This document shows, piece after piece, positions 51,333 to 60,506 of a DNA stretch of 64,000 bases. This DNA comes from Pseudonocardiales bacterium. Its GTDB lineage: Bacteria; Actinomycetota; Actinomycetes; Mycobacteriales; Pseudonocardiaceae. Under the pieces are notes generated by a model. That model ran no database searches and was not told where the DNA came from. It worked only from the letters and a program-made list of their open reading frames with translations. The stretch is from positions 51,325-115,324 of the forward strand of contig JAFAWY010000040.1 in assembly GCA_019241525.1 (NCBI GenBank), read 5' to 3'. Within the stretch, counting starts at the first letter, position 1, and every line of letters starts with the position of its first letter. Made by a program: the position numbers and the translations under genes.

Positions 51333-53903
51333 CTACGGGACCAGGGTAAGCACGGTCTCGTCGCGCGTCCCGGCAGCGCGAACCGTGCGAGCGGCCAACC
51401 AGGCATCAAAGCGGTCCGCCGCCAGCGGGCGGGAGATCAGGTAACCCTGCGCGACATCGCAGCCCATCTCGACCAACTGATCCCGGGTGGCGTCCTGCTC
51501 TACCCCCTCGGCGACAACGCCCAACCCGAGGGAGTGACCGAGATCGACGATAGCGCGGACCACGGCGAGGTCGCCGAGGTCGCTGGCCAGTCCGAGTACG
51601 AAACTCTTGTCGATCTTCACCTCGTCCACCGGAAGACGGCGCAGGTAGGCCAGCGACGAATAGCCGGTGCCGAAGTCATCCACGGCGATCCGCACGCCCT
51701 GCTCGTGTAGCGCCCGCAGCACCGGGAGCGCCCGCTCCGGATCGGTCATCACCGCGGACTCGGTGAGCTCAAAACCCAGTAGCTCGGCAGGTACGCGGTG
51801 CCGCGCCAGCGCGACAGTCACCCGGCGGGGAAACTCGGCGTCCGCGAGGTTGCGGACCGACAGGTTGACCGAGACCGACAGCGACAGGCCGCGATCCAGC
51901 CAGCTACGGCACTGGGCCAGCGACCGGTTCAGCACGTAATCGGTGAGCGGGTCGATCAGTCCCGTGGTCTCCACCAGGGTGACGAACTCCGCCGGGTCGA
52001 GCATCCCGAATTCCGGATGCTCCCAGCGCACCAGTGCCTCGACCCCAATCACCTGGCGGGTCGGCAACGCCAGCTGGGGCTGGTAGTGCACGTCGACTTG
52101 CCCGGTCTCCAGGGCCTGGCGGAAGTGGCTGACCAACTGGAATCTGCGTCCCAGAACCTGGCCCATGCTCGGCAGGTAGCTGCGGACGGTCTGGTCAGCG
52201 CCGCGCGCGGACCGCAAGGCCATCTCGGCCCGTTGCAGGAGAACATCCGCGTCCCGGGTCGGTTCGATGCCGGTCATCGCGACGCCGACGACCGCGGTGC
52301 ATTCCACGGCGAACTTGTCGACCGGGTACGGCTTGCTGAGCACCGCCTGCGCCCGCTCAGCTACCCGCAGCGCCTCCTGGCCATCGACCCCGGTCAGCAG
52401 TGCGGCGAACGTGTCACCCTCCAGGCGCGCGGTCAGTGCCTGGTCTGCCAGGGTGCGGCAGAGCCGCTCGCCCGCGCCCAGCACGACTCGATCTGCCCAC
52501 ACTTGGCCCAGCGCATCGTTCACTGCGGACAGCAACCCCAGCTCGATCACGATCACAGCGCATGGCTGAGCATCTCGGCGCAACAACTCAGCGGCCGCCT
52601 CCCGGAAGCCCAGCCGGTTACGCAGGCTGGTGAGGCTGTCGTGATAGGCGTCGTGCCGCAGTTGGGCCAACAGCCGGCAGTTGTCCAGCGCGGTGGTGAG
52701 ATGGCTGGCCAGCGTCTCCACCAAGCGCACATCGGCGGCGCCGAAGCCGCGCAGCCGGCTGTGCCGGTCATGAACCTCGATGACACCCAAGAGCTGATCG
52801 GACCCGCGCAGCGCGGCCACGAGCACTTCCGAGGCTCCCCGCGCCGTCAGCGCGGCAGTGACGGCTGGATCCGGATTGCTGTCCAGCAGGCGGATCACCT
52901 GCCCGGTCCCGGCCGGCAGGTCGGTTGCCAGGATGTCGGCCTGGGTCAACGGCCGGGGTAGTGGCAGGCCGGCTACCACGGTCTGTGGTCCGCTCAGCGC
53001 AGGAGCTGCCGGAGTGGGTACCCGTTGCAAGACCACCCGCGTGGCGTTGAGTTGCTCGCGGGCCAACTCCATGGCTGCACTCCACGTGTCCTCATCCAGC
53101 TCCGGGGCCTCACCATCGTCTTCCCGGCCAACTGCGGCGACCCCGAGGCTGAAGTCGTTCAGCACGCCCAGATCACGATGATCACGCAGCAGCCCGTAGT
53201 AGCCCCGGTACACGCCGGCCAGAGTCACCGCCAGCAGAGCCACCAGCACAGCGCCCCACGGCACCGTCTGCACCATTTCCGCAGCGGCGAGCCCTAAGGC
53301 GGCATTGAGCAGGCCGGTCAGGTAAAGGTGCACCACCGGGCGCGCGCTCTCACCCGGGCGCCGGCGATCCAGCAACACGATGAACAGCCACGTCAGCCCG
53401 GACGTCACAGCATGGGCGATGACGAACCCGGCAAGCACTGCTGCCCACTTGGGCAAGGCGGGCCAGGCCGGCTCGAATACCAACCGGGCGAGTAGGTCAG
53501 TGCCCGCGATCGTGAGTGTTGCGTACGAGGCGTTGAACAGCAGCTTGGAGATCGGGTCGCGACGCACCAGCCGAGCGATGACCACAACGCCGACGTAGGC
53601 CGCCAATACAACGGGAGCGGGTAGGTACAGCAGCCCGAATACCAGTGGGATTTCTGTCGGAGTGATCCGCGCGCTGTCGCGGCGGACTTCGACCTCGATG
53701 GCGAGGGCTCGAGCGACCCCGAAGGCTGCCGCCAACCCCAGCCCACCAAGCAGCGTGCCCATATCTGGCTTGACCGTTGCGGTAGCCACGACAGCCATCC
53801 CCGCCACGCCCGCGACGACGGTCAGAATGGCTGCGAAGAGTTTTGATGCCACCGCTCGCCTACGCCATGCCGAGACGCCTGACAGACGCCATGTTGCACG
53901 CAC
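51333..53903 (-). CDS. Membrane-anchored GAF-GGDEF-EAL protein, probable c-di-GMP phosphodiesterase
   Basis: 856 residues: about six to eight membrane segments (20-240), a GAF-like region (about 265-420), a GGDEF domain in which the signature reads EGDTF (RLEGDTFAALL), and a complete EAL domain. EAL residues present: EALVRW, VNLS, ELTES, DDFGTGYSSL, KIDKSF, AEGVE and QGY. So cyclase activity is doubtful and phosphodiesterase activity likely; the GGDEF may act as a regulatory GTP site. GTG start with GGAGG. Preceded 101 bases upstream by a small ORF. Confidence 0.88.
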   Translation of the reverse strand: MRATWRLSGVSAWRRRAVASKLFAAILTVVAGVAGMAVVATATVKPDMGTLLGGLGLAAAFGVARALAIEVEVRRDSARITPTEIPLVFGLLYLPAPVVLAAYVGVVVIARLVRRDPISKLLFNASYATLTIAGTDLLARLVFEPAWPALPKWAAVLAGFVIAHAVTSGLTWLFIVLLDRRRPGESARPVVHLYLTGLLNAALGLAAAEMVQTVPWGAVLVALLAVTLAGVYRGYYGLLRDHRDLGVLNDFSLGVAAVGREDDGEAPELDEDTWSAAMELAREQLNATRVVLQRVPTPAAPALSGPQTVVAGLPLPRPLTQADILATDLPAGTGQVIRLLDSNPDPAVTAALTARGASEVLVAALRGSDQLLGVIEVHDRHSRLRGFGAADVRLVETLASHLTTALDNCRLLAQLRHDAYHDSLTSLRNRLGFREAAAELLRRDAQPCAVIVIELGLLSAVNDALGQVWADRVVLGAGERLCRTLADQALTARLEGDTFAALLTGVDGQEALRVAERAQAVLSKPYPVDKFAVECTAVVGVAMTGIEPTRDADVLLQRAEMALRSARGADQTVRSYLPSMGQVLGRRFQLVSHFRQALETGQVDVHYQPQLALPTRQVIGVEALVRWEHPEFGMLDPAEFVTLVETTGLIDPLTDYVLNRSLAQCRSWLDRGLSLSVSVNLSVRNLADAEFPRRVTVALARHRVPAELLGFELTESAVMTDPERALPVLRALHEQGVRIAVDDFGTGYSSLAYLRRLPVDEVKIDKSFVLGLASDLGDLAVVRAIVDLGHSLGLGVVAEGVEQDATRDQLVEMGCDVAQGYLISRPLAADRFDAWLAARTVRAAGTRDETVLTLVP

Positions 53904-54004
53904 ACGAGCCTCCAGCGGTGGCTTAAGGGCTGCATCCTCTCCCGCCTACAGCCCCGATCAACGCATATTCGGTTATTGGCGGGGTTGGCGGGAACTCAGC
54001 CGGC

Positions 54005-54097
54005 CTATGCCCCGTACTTGTCGACTGCGTACCGGCCAATCTCGACACCGCCAGGGTGCGAAGTGGCACTAGGCGCGATGGGGCAGACGGGGGTCAT
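54005..54097 (-). CDS. Unrecognised 30-residue peptide gene
   Basis: ATG at 54097 with GGAGG five bases upstream; reads MTPVCPIAPSATSHPGG, then VEIGRYAVDKYGA, then TAG. One Cys, Pro/Ser-rich first half, charged and aromatic C-terminus. A TACTAT -10-like box at 54130-54135 lies just upstream. It is 101 bases before the GGDEF-EAL gene and on the same strand. No family recognised; could be a leader peptide or a peptide signal. Confidence 0.5.
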   Translation of the reverse strand: MTPVCPIAPSATSHPGGVEIGRYAVDKYGA

Positions 54098-54367
54098 CTT
54101 CACCTCCGAAACCTCGCTTTCCGGGTCGGATAGTAACACAAAGTGAGAAACGGATTAACTCACTCGGGTGTAGCGTAGCCGCCTTCGTGTGGCATCGCCA
54201 ACCAGACCAATCCCGGTGAGCGACCAACGGTCTGTCGAACGCTTCGAGTGGAATACGGCGTTTTGCCCACCGTTACCGATCGCTGCCGCGCTGTTGTCGG
54301 GCCACCGGGCCAGCGTTGCGCGGCACCGCTTACCGCGCCGATGCCGCCGCACATCGTGGCCGGGCGA

Positions 54368-55193
54368 TCAGCCAGGGTGTTCTACCAGGGCACTGCCGCC
54401 ACCACGGCGTACCGGCTCTGCGGCGGCGCACACCTTGCCTGATGCGAAAAACTCCAGCCCGGTGGCCGCACCGATTTCCGAATTTGTGCTGAATTGTTGG
54501 TCCTGCGCCTTAAGCGCTGTTTCATACCGGTTCAGGAATTCCGATTCAGCCTCGGTCGTCCCGGTGTTGCGTTGGCTGGTCCGCGGTGCGGCAATGGCCT
54601 CGGGCAAGATCATGCCGAGGTCCAACCGGTGCACCAAGATTTGCAACACGGTAGTGATGATCGTGGCCCTGCCGGGCGATCCAACAACCAACACCGTCAC
54701 CCCATTCCGGAGAATGATCGTCGGAGCAAGTGAACTACGGGGACGTTTTCCCGCAGCGGGCAGGTTCGGGTCCGGTTGTGTCCCTTGAGTTGGAGCGAAA
54801 TTGAAGTCAGTCAGCTCGTTGTTGAGCAGGAATCCGCGACCGGGAACGACAATCCCGTTACCGCCGGTCTGCTCGATGGTGAGGGTGTAGCCCACCACAT
54901 TGCCCCACCGGTCACTGGTCACCACGTTGGTGGTATGGGGACCTTCCCTCGAGTCGGTGACTCCCAGGGTCGCGGCTTCCGCAACCGCCGCGTCGACGGC
55001 GTTGCCACCCCTGCGGAGCACCTCGATACCAGCCCGGCTTGCGTCACCGTCGACGGTGGCAACCGCGCCACCGGATCCGGTGGCCACGGCACCGCTGGAT
55101 AGCGGAGCATCGACCTGCGCGCGCTGTAGAAGGCGCTGCACACACAGCCGAGATCACCGCGGCAAGGGCCATCATCGTGATCGGACGGACCAT
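54368..55193 (-). pseudogene. ggt: Gamma-glutamyltransferase pseudogene
   Basis: A signal-peptide-like start (MVRPITMMALAAVISAVC) lies in one frame from 55193. The rest (APLSSGAVATGSGGAVATVD onward) is in another frame, so a frameshift is needed around 55100-55140. The N-terminal GIEVLRRGGNAVDAAVAEAATLGVT block then jumps directly to the small-subunit start (TTNVVTSDRWGNVVGYTLTIEQTGG). About 350 residues of the large subunit are missing compared with the 550-600-residue enzyme. The C-terminus (EPVRRGGGSALVEHPG) is intact. Two independent lesions argue for decay. Confidence 0.85.
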
Positions 55194-55333
55194 CCTCACG
55201 ACGGCTCGACCAGGACTTTTACCGACACTGCCGAGTATGAAGTTGGCGCTCACCAGCGCAAAGGGGTGAGTTCCCGCGATGGAAGTCGTATCTGGCACTG
55301 TAAAGACGCTGGCAGCAAACGAGGGAGGCGCCC

Positions 55334-55999
55334 GTGCCAGGTCAGCCCGATCTCGTCGCCAACGGCGCGCTGGCGCCGTCTAGCCTGGTCGAGCTTGCGG
55401 CGCACCGGTTGCGCGCCGAGATTCTCAGCGGTGCACTGGTACCCGGTGAGCGGCTGATCGAAGAACAGCTCACCAGGCGCTTCGGTACCAGCAGGGCGCC
55501 GCTGCGCGAGGCGCTGCGCCTACTCGGCCAGCAAGGGTTGGTGGAGCACTCGCCGCGACGCGGCGTGCGAGTGGCCGAACTCTCACCGCGGGATGTCGAT
55601 GAGCTGTTCGGCCTTCGTGAAGTGCTCGAACGGTTTGCCATGCAAATGGCACCACCGGTGCCCGACCCACTTGCCCTGCAAGAACTGGCCAGCCGGCTCG
55701 ACGTGATGCGCAAGGCGGCCACCAACGGAGTGGCTCTCGAGCAGGCCGAGGCGCACCGGCAATTTCACGTTGCTCTGGTGGCCATGGCGGGCCGTCGCCA
55801 CGTGCTGCTGGTGTACGAGCCCGTGCTACTGAAGTTGCAGCTGTACATGGCAGCCAACCTGCGACGCGAAGCGCAGGCACGAAGCCCGCACGAGGGTGTC
55901 CGTCGCCACCAGACGCTTTTCGACGCGGTGGCGTCCGGCGATCTCGACAGCGTGCTTGCCGCGCTGGGCGACCACGGCGCTCGCTCGTTTTTCCGATAG
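55334..55999 (+). CDS. GntR/FCD-family transcriptional regulator
   Basis: 221 residues. N-terminal winged helix (LRAEILSGALVPGERLIEEQLTRRFGTSRAPLREALR) and an FCD ligand-binding domain with LREVLERFAMQ and HRQFHVALVAMAGRR. GTG start with GGGAGG. Lies 79 bases before the amidase gene and likely regulates it in response to an acidic ligand or pathway intermediate. Confidence 0.88.
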   Translation: MPGQPDLVANGALAPSSLVELAAHRLRAEILSGALVPGERLIEEQLTRRFGTSRAPLREALRLLGQQGLVEHSPRRGVRVAELSPRDVDELFGLREVLERFAMQMAPPVPDPLALQELASRLDVMRKAATNGVALEQAEAHRQFHVALVAMAGRRHVLLVYEPVLLKLQLYMAANLRREAQARSPHEGVRRHQTLFDAVASGDLDSVLAALGDHGARSFFR

Positions 56000-56078
56000 G
56001 ACAGCGGCGAAAGCCGCCGTAACAGCGATGTAACAAACGCGACCATCGGGTGACACGCAGCGGTCGACAATCGACGAA

Positions 56079-57479
56079 GTGCGCCCCATTTCACCCCTCG
56101 TGTCACCAGCAATTCACCCTGTCGGGGTGCACGAACTCCATGCCGCCTACGCAACGGAGCAGCTCCGGCCACCTGATGTTATCGACGCCGTCCTGTCCCG
56201 GATCGCAACTCGCGGGGCAGACTCGGTTTGGATCTCTCGCTGGCCGGACCACAAGCTGCGCCAGCGCGCCGCTGATCTGGACCGGATCGCTCAGGACCGC
56301 GGCATCGCGGGGATGCCCCTGTTCGGCGTGCCCTGTGGGGTCAAAGACAACATCGACGTGGCCGGGTTGCCCACCACGGCGGCGTGCCCGGCGTATCGCT
56401 ACTGGCCAGACCGCAACGCCGGCTGCGTGCAGCGGCTCATCGACGCAGGAGCGATCGTGGTCGGCAAGACCAACATGGACCAGTTCGCGACCGGGTTGAC
56501 CGGTACCCGCTCCCCCTACGGCATTGCGCGAAGCGTCTTCGGCGGCGGGTTGATCGCCGGCGGGTCCAGTTCTGGCTCGGCCGTCGCGGTTGCCGCTGGC
56601 ATGGTCTGTTTCGCGCTGGCCACCGACACTGCCGGCTCCGGACGCGTGCCGGCCGCGATGAATGGGGTCGTCGGCTGCAAGCCGACCCGCGGCCTGGTCA
56701 GCACTACCGGTGTGGTGCCGGCCTGCCGATCGCTGGACTGCGTGAGCATCGTGACGACTACCGTGGCCGACGCCGAGACCGTGCTGAGCATGATCGGTGG
56801 CCCTGACGATCGGGATCCCTGGTCTCGGGTGGCGGCTATTTCCGGGGATGGGGTCGATGGCTCGCACTCCCCGTCCCCGGTCCGCTTGGCCGTGCCAACC
56901 GGGCTCGACTTCGAAGGCGACGGCGCGATGCGCGACGCATTCGACGCCGCAGTGACCCAGGCCGCGCAACACACCGCAGACCTGGTACCGACCACAATCG
57001 CCCCGCTGCTGGAAGCCGGGGAACTTCTCTATCAAGGTCCGTGGGTAGCCGAGCGGCTTGCGGAGCTGGAGACGTTCTTCGCCCAACACCCAGGCGACGT
57101 ACTGCCGATCACCCGGCAGGTCATCGAAGGTGGCCGGCGGTTTACCGCCGTGGACACCTTCCGGGCCTGGCACCGGCTCAAGGATCTGCAGCACTGGACC
57201 GAACGGCTGTGGCGACGCGCGGAGCTGCTGATCATGCCCACCGTGCCGACCACGTTCACGGTGGAGGAGATCGCCGCGGAACCTGTCCGACGCAACACGG
57301 TGCTTGGCCGCTTCACCCAGTTCGTCAACTTGCTCGATCTCGCAGCGATGACCTTGCCGGCCGGGCAGACCGCCGATGGGCGCCCGGCCAGTATCACGTT
57401 GATCGGTCCCGCGTTCTCTGAACCACTGCTGCTGTCCGTCGCAACCCGGCTTGCTCCGACCGTAGGAGGACGACCATGA
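56079..57479 (+). CDS. Allophanate hydrolase-like amidase
   Basis: 466 residues, amidase signature family. Catalytic triad Lys89 (GVKDNID), cis-Ser163 (GGSSSGSAVAVAAG) and Ser187 (TDTAGSGRVPAAMNGVVGCKPTRG). The KPTRGLVSTTGVVPACRSLDCVS segment is typical of allophanate hydrolases (AtzF). The C-terminal domain of full-length AtzF (about 600 residues) is absent. It would convert allophanate to CO2 and ammonia. GTG start without a clear ribosome-binding site; a GTG at 56127 is an alternative. Stop overlaps the next gene (ATGA). Confidence 0.82.
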   Translation: MRPISPLVSPAIHPVGVHELHAAYATEQLRPPDVIDAVLSRIATRGADSVWISRWPDHKLRQRAADLDRIAQDRGIAGMPLFGVPCGVKDNIDVAGLPTTAACPAYRYWPDRNAGCVQRLIDAGAIVVGKTNMDQFATGLTGTRSPYGIARSVFGGGLIAGGSSSGSAVAVAAGMVCFALATDTAGSGRVPAAMNGVVGCKPTRGLVSTTGVVPACRSLDCVSIVTTTVADAETVLSMIGGPDDRDPWSRVAAISGDGVDGSHSPSPVRLAVPTGLDFEGDGAMRDAFDAAVTQAAQHTADLVPTTIAPLLEAGELLYQGPWVAERLAELETFFAQHPGDVLPITRQVIEGGRRFTAVDTFRAWHRLKDLQHWTERLWRRAELLIMPTVPTTFTVEEIAAEPVRRNTVLGRFTQFVNLLDLAAMTLPAGQTADGRPASITLIGPAFSEPLLLSVATRLAPTVGGRP

Positions 57480-58216
57480 CGACCACCCTCGCGCGCCTGG
57501 CCGCCATCGGCCCGGTGACCGCTGACCCGTACCCGTGGCCATACGACGGCACCGTGACGACCGACCGGGTCGCGCTGATCTGCATCGACTGGCAGGTGGA
57601 CTTCTGCGGTCCCGGTGGCTACGTCGACCGGATGGGGTACGACATCGAGCTGACCCGGACCGGCCTGCCCGGCGCTGCCCGGATGCTGGCCCACGCCAGG
57701 GACATTGGGATGCTGGTGATCCACACCAGGGAGGGCCACTCCCCTGACCTGTCCGACCTGCCGGCCAACAAGCGGTGGCGCTCGGCACAGATCGGCGCCG
57801 AGATCGGCTCCCCCGGTCCGCAGGGCCGGATCCTGGTCCGCGGCGAACCCGGCTGGGCGATCGTGCCCGAGGTGGCACCGTGGCCCGGCGAAGTGCTGAT
57901 CAACAAGCCGGGTAAAGGCGCGTTCTACGCCACCCAGCTGGACCTGGTGCTGCGCACCAAGGGCATCACGCACATCATCTTGACCGGGATCACCACCGAT
58001 GTCTGCGTGCACACCACCATGCGCGAGGCCAACGACCGGGGCTACGAGTGTCTGATCCTGTCCGACTGCACCGGGGCCACCGAGCTGGGCAACCACACCG
58101 CGGCACTGCGGATGGTGACCATGCAGGGCGGGGTCTTCGGTTGCGTGGCCGCCTCCGAGGCCGTCATCGCAGCTACCGGACCCGCCACACCAACTGGACA
58201 ATCCCATGGCAATTGA
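57476..58216 (+). CDS. Isochorismatase-fold amidohydrolase, biuret hydrolase-like
   Basis: 246 residues. Asp38, Lys144 and Cys177 form the cysteine hydrolase triad, and Gln217 follows. These are all shifted by exactly +2 from Asp36/Lys142/Cys175/Gln215 as I recall them for Rhizobium BiuH. Motifs DWQVDFCGPGGYVDRMG, HTREGHSPDLSDLP and TTDVCVHTTMREANDRGYE. Likely hydrolyses biuret to allophanate, or triuret to biuret. ATGA overlap with the amidase gene upstream; overlaps the next gene by 11 bases. Confidence 0.78.
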   Translation: MTTTLARLAAIGPVTADPYPWPYDGTVTTDRVALICIDWQVDFCGPGGYVDRMGYDIELTRTGLPGAARMLAHARDIGMLVIHTREGHSPDLSDLPANKRWRSAQIGAEIGSPGPQGRILVRGEPGWAIVPEVAPWPGEVLINKPGKGAFYATQLDLVLRTKGITHIILTGITTDVCVHTTMREANDRGYECLILSDCTGATELGNHTAALRMVTMQGGVFGCVAASEAVIAATGPATPTGQSHGN

Positions 58217-58898
58217 CCAGCTCACGGTGCCCGCGGATCCCGGGCCATTTTGCTTCAAGCCGGCGCATACCGCGCTGGTGGTCATCGACATGCAACGCGA
58301 CTTCGTCGAACCCGGAGGCTTCGGTGAGACGCTGGGTAACGACGTCAGCATGCTCAGGTCGGTGATCCCGCCGCTGCAGAAGGTGCTGGCGGTCAGCCGG
58401 TCAGCCGGCATGGTGATCGTCCACACCCGGGAAGGGCACCGGCCGGATCTGAGCGACTGCCCGCCGGCCAAACTCAATCGGGGTACGCCAACGTTGCGCA
58501 TCGGCGATACCGGGCCCAAGGGTCGGATCTTGATCCGCGGTGAATACGGCCACGACATCATCGACGAGCTCGCTCCGTGCCCCGGCGAGATCGTCATCGA
58601 TAAGCCGGGCAAGGGCTCGTTCTACGCGACCGACCTGGATGACCTGCTGGCAGCAGCCGGTATCACCAGCCTGGTTGTCACCGGGGTCACCACGGAGGTG
58701 TGCGTGCACACCACTGTTCGGGAAGGCAATGACCGCGGCTACGAGTGCCTTGTGCTGTCCGACTGCGTCGGCTCCTACTTCCCGGAATTCCAGCAGGCCG
58801 GGCTGGCGATGATCGCTGCCCAGGGCGGGATCTTCGGCTGGGTCGCCCCCTCAGCGGCTTACCTCGACGCGCTGACGAACGGAGTTGATCAGCAATGA
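58206..58898 (+). CDS. Second isochorismatase-fold amidohydrolase (biuret/triuret type)
   Basis: 230 residues, paralogue of the previous gene with the same spacing: Asp28, Lys133, Cys166 and Gln206. Shared motifs HTREGHRPDLSDCPPAK, NKPGKG-like DKPGKGSFYATDL and TTEVCVHTTVREGNDRGYEC. Two tandem paralogues fit a triuret hydrolase plus biuret hydrolase pair; which is which cannot be told from sequence alone. Start inside the upstream gene; stop overlaps the permease start (ATGA). Confidence 0.78.
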   Translation: MAIDQLTVPADPGPFCFKPAHTALVVIDMQRDFVEPGGFGETLGNDVSMLRSVIPPLQKVLAVSRSAGMVIVHTREGHRPDLSDCPPAKLNRGTPTLRIGDTGPKGRILIRGEYGHDIIDELAPCPGEIVIDKPGKGSFYATDLDDLLAAAGITSLVVTGVTTEVCVHTTVREGNDRGYECLVLSDCVGSYFPEFQQAGLAMIAAQGGIFGWVAPSAAYLDALTNGVDQQ

Positions 58899-60502
58899 GC
58901 CTTCAAACCGGCAGGCGGCTGCCCTGGTGGGTCAGCGGCGACCTCAACGCGGCATTCGGTCTCGGGTTCAACGTGCTGGTCAACGTGCTGGTGTTGACGT
59001 CGCTGTGTATCGGCGTCGTGCAGATACCGCAGGCCGATGTGTTCGGCGTCATCCTGCCCGCCCTGGGCATCCAGCTACTGATCGGCAACGGGTACTACAC
59101 CGTCCTGGCGCGGCGGCTGGCCCGCCGGGAAAACCGCAGCGACGTGTGCGCGATGCCCTACGGGCCCAGCGTGCCGCACATGTTCATCGTCACCTTCGTC
59201 ATCATGCTGCCGACCTTCTTGACCACCAGAGACGCGATACGGGCCTGGGAGGCGGGGTTGGCCTGGTCGTTCATCATCGGGTTGATCGTGCTGATCGGGG
59301 CGTTCGTCGGTCCCTACATCCGCCGGTTCACCCCGCGCGCGGCGCTGCTGGGCACGCTGGCCGGTATCTCGATTGCATTCATTTCGATGCGCCCGGCCGC
59401 GCAGATGTGGCAAGCCCTCTGGATTGCGCTGCCCGTGTTCGCAATCATCGTGATCGGCTTTTTCACCGGCCGCAAGCTCCCCGGCAATATCCCGATCGGG
59501 TTGGCCGCACTGCTCGTCGGCACCGCCATCGGCTGGATTGGCGGGTACATGTCCGCCCCGGACGTCGTCACGGCCGCCAGAGACATTGCCGTCGCTGTGC
59601 CGACCTTCAACTTCAGCCGGTTGGGCCACGGTCTGTCGGCGGTGGCGCCACTGCTGGCTACCGCGATACCGCTGGGCATCTACAACTTCTGCGAAGGCAT
59701 GACCAACGTGGAAAGCGCCTCAGTCGCCGGCGATAGCTACAACCTGCGCAGCGTGCTGCTGGCCGACGGCACCGGCGCGGTGGTCGGCGCGGCGCTGGGC
59801 AGCCCGTTCCCACCGGCGGTCTACATCGGGCACCCAGGGTGGAAGGAAGCCGGCGGCCGCACCTCGTACTCGCTGGCGTCCGGCGTGGTCATCGCCCTGA
59901 TGTGCTTCCTCGGGCTGTTCGGGCTGCTCGGCGCGCTGATCCCGCTGCCGGCCATCGTGCCGATCCTGCTGTACATCGGATTGCTGATCGGCGCGCAGGC
60001 TTTCGTGTCCGTCCCCAAGGCACATGCCGTTGCGGTTGTACTGGCGATCATTCCCAACGTCGCCTCGTGGGCGAACGGCCAGATCGACAACGTGCTCAAC
60101 GCGGCCGGCACCAGCGCGGCCAAAGTGGGCAATGACGCTTTGGCCAAGGCGGGTGTCGTCTACGACGGACTGAAGACCCTGGGCGGTGGGGCGATCCTGG
60201 CCGGCATGCTGCTCGGCGCGATCGCTGCGTTCGTGATCGACAAGCGCTACTACTGGGCGGCCGGGTACTGCGTCGCCGGGGCAGTACTGTCATTCATCGG
60301 CCTGATCCACGGCGAGCAGGTCGCCTGGGCGGCCAGTCCAGGAGTCGCGCTCGGCTACCTGTTCGCGGCTTTGGTGTGCCTGGCGTTCTCCTTCGGCAGC
60401 ACCCCAGCACCGGCGAAGATGCCCGACGAGCACTCCGAAGCGCCCGCCACGATCCCGCACCAGACCACCCCCGCAAAAGTAGCCGCCGAGCCCGCCCACT
60501 AA
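58895..60502 (+). CDS. NCS2-type nucleobase permease
   Basis: 535 residues, about 12-14 hydrophobic segments. Recognised features: NCS2/AzgA-like GDLNAAFGLGFNVLVNVLVLTSL start, MPYGPSVPHMF, NFCEGMTNVESASVAGDSYNLRSVLLADG and SPFPPAVYIGHPGWK. A Pro/Ala-rich cytoplasmic tail ends the protein. As the last gene of the amidohydrolase operon it probably imports the nitrogen substrate. Confidence 0.8.
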   Translation: MSLQTGRRLPWWVSGDLNAAFGLGFNVLVNVLVLTSLCIGVVQIPQADVFGVILPALGIQLLIGNGYYTVLARRLARRENRSDVCAMPYGPSVPHMFIVTFVIMLPTFLTTRDAIRAWEAGLAWSFIIGLIVLIGAFVGPYIRRFTPRAALLGTLAGISIAFISMRPAAQMWQALWIALPVFAIIVIGFFTGRKLPGNIPIGLAALLVGTAIGWIGGYMSAPDVVTAARDIAVAVPTFNFSRLGHGLSAVAPLLATAIPLGIYNFCEGMTNVESASVAGDSYNLRSVLLADGTGAVVGAALGSPFPPAVYIGHPGWKEAGGRTSYSLASGVVIALMCFLGLFGLLGALIPLPAIVPILLYIGLLIGAQAFVSVPKAHAVAVVLAIIPNVASWANGQIDNVLNAAGTSAAKVGNDALAKAGVVYDGLKTLGGGAILAGMLLGAIAAFVIDKRYYWAAGYCVAGAVLSFIGLIHGEQVAWAASPGVALGYLFAALVCLAFSFGSTPAPAKMPDEHSEAPATIPHQTTPAKVAAEPAH

Positions 60503-60506
60503 GCGC

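Noticed and set aside
53904..54367. c-di-GMP riboswitch upstream of the GGDEF-EAL gene
   Set aside because: No recognisable GEMM core or conserved stems; the region instead holds a small ORF with a ribosome-binding site.
57032..58612. 526-codon minus-strand ORF across the two hydrolase genes
   Set aside because: It is the mirror frame of clearly coding plus-strand genes with intact catalytic motifs.
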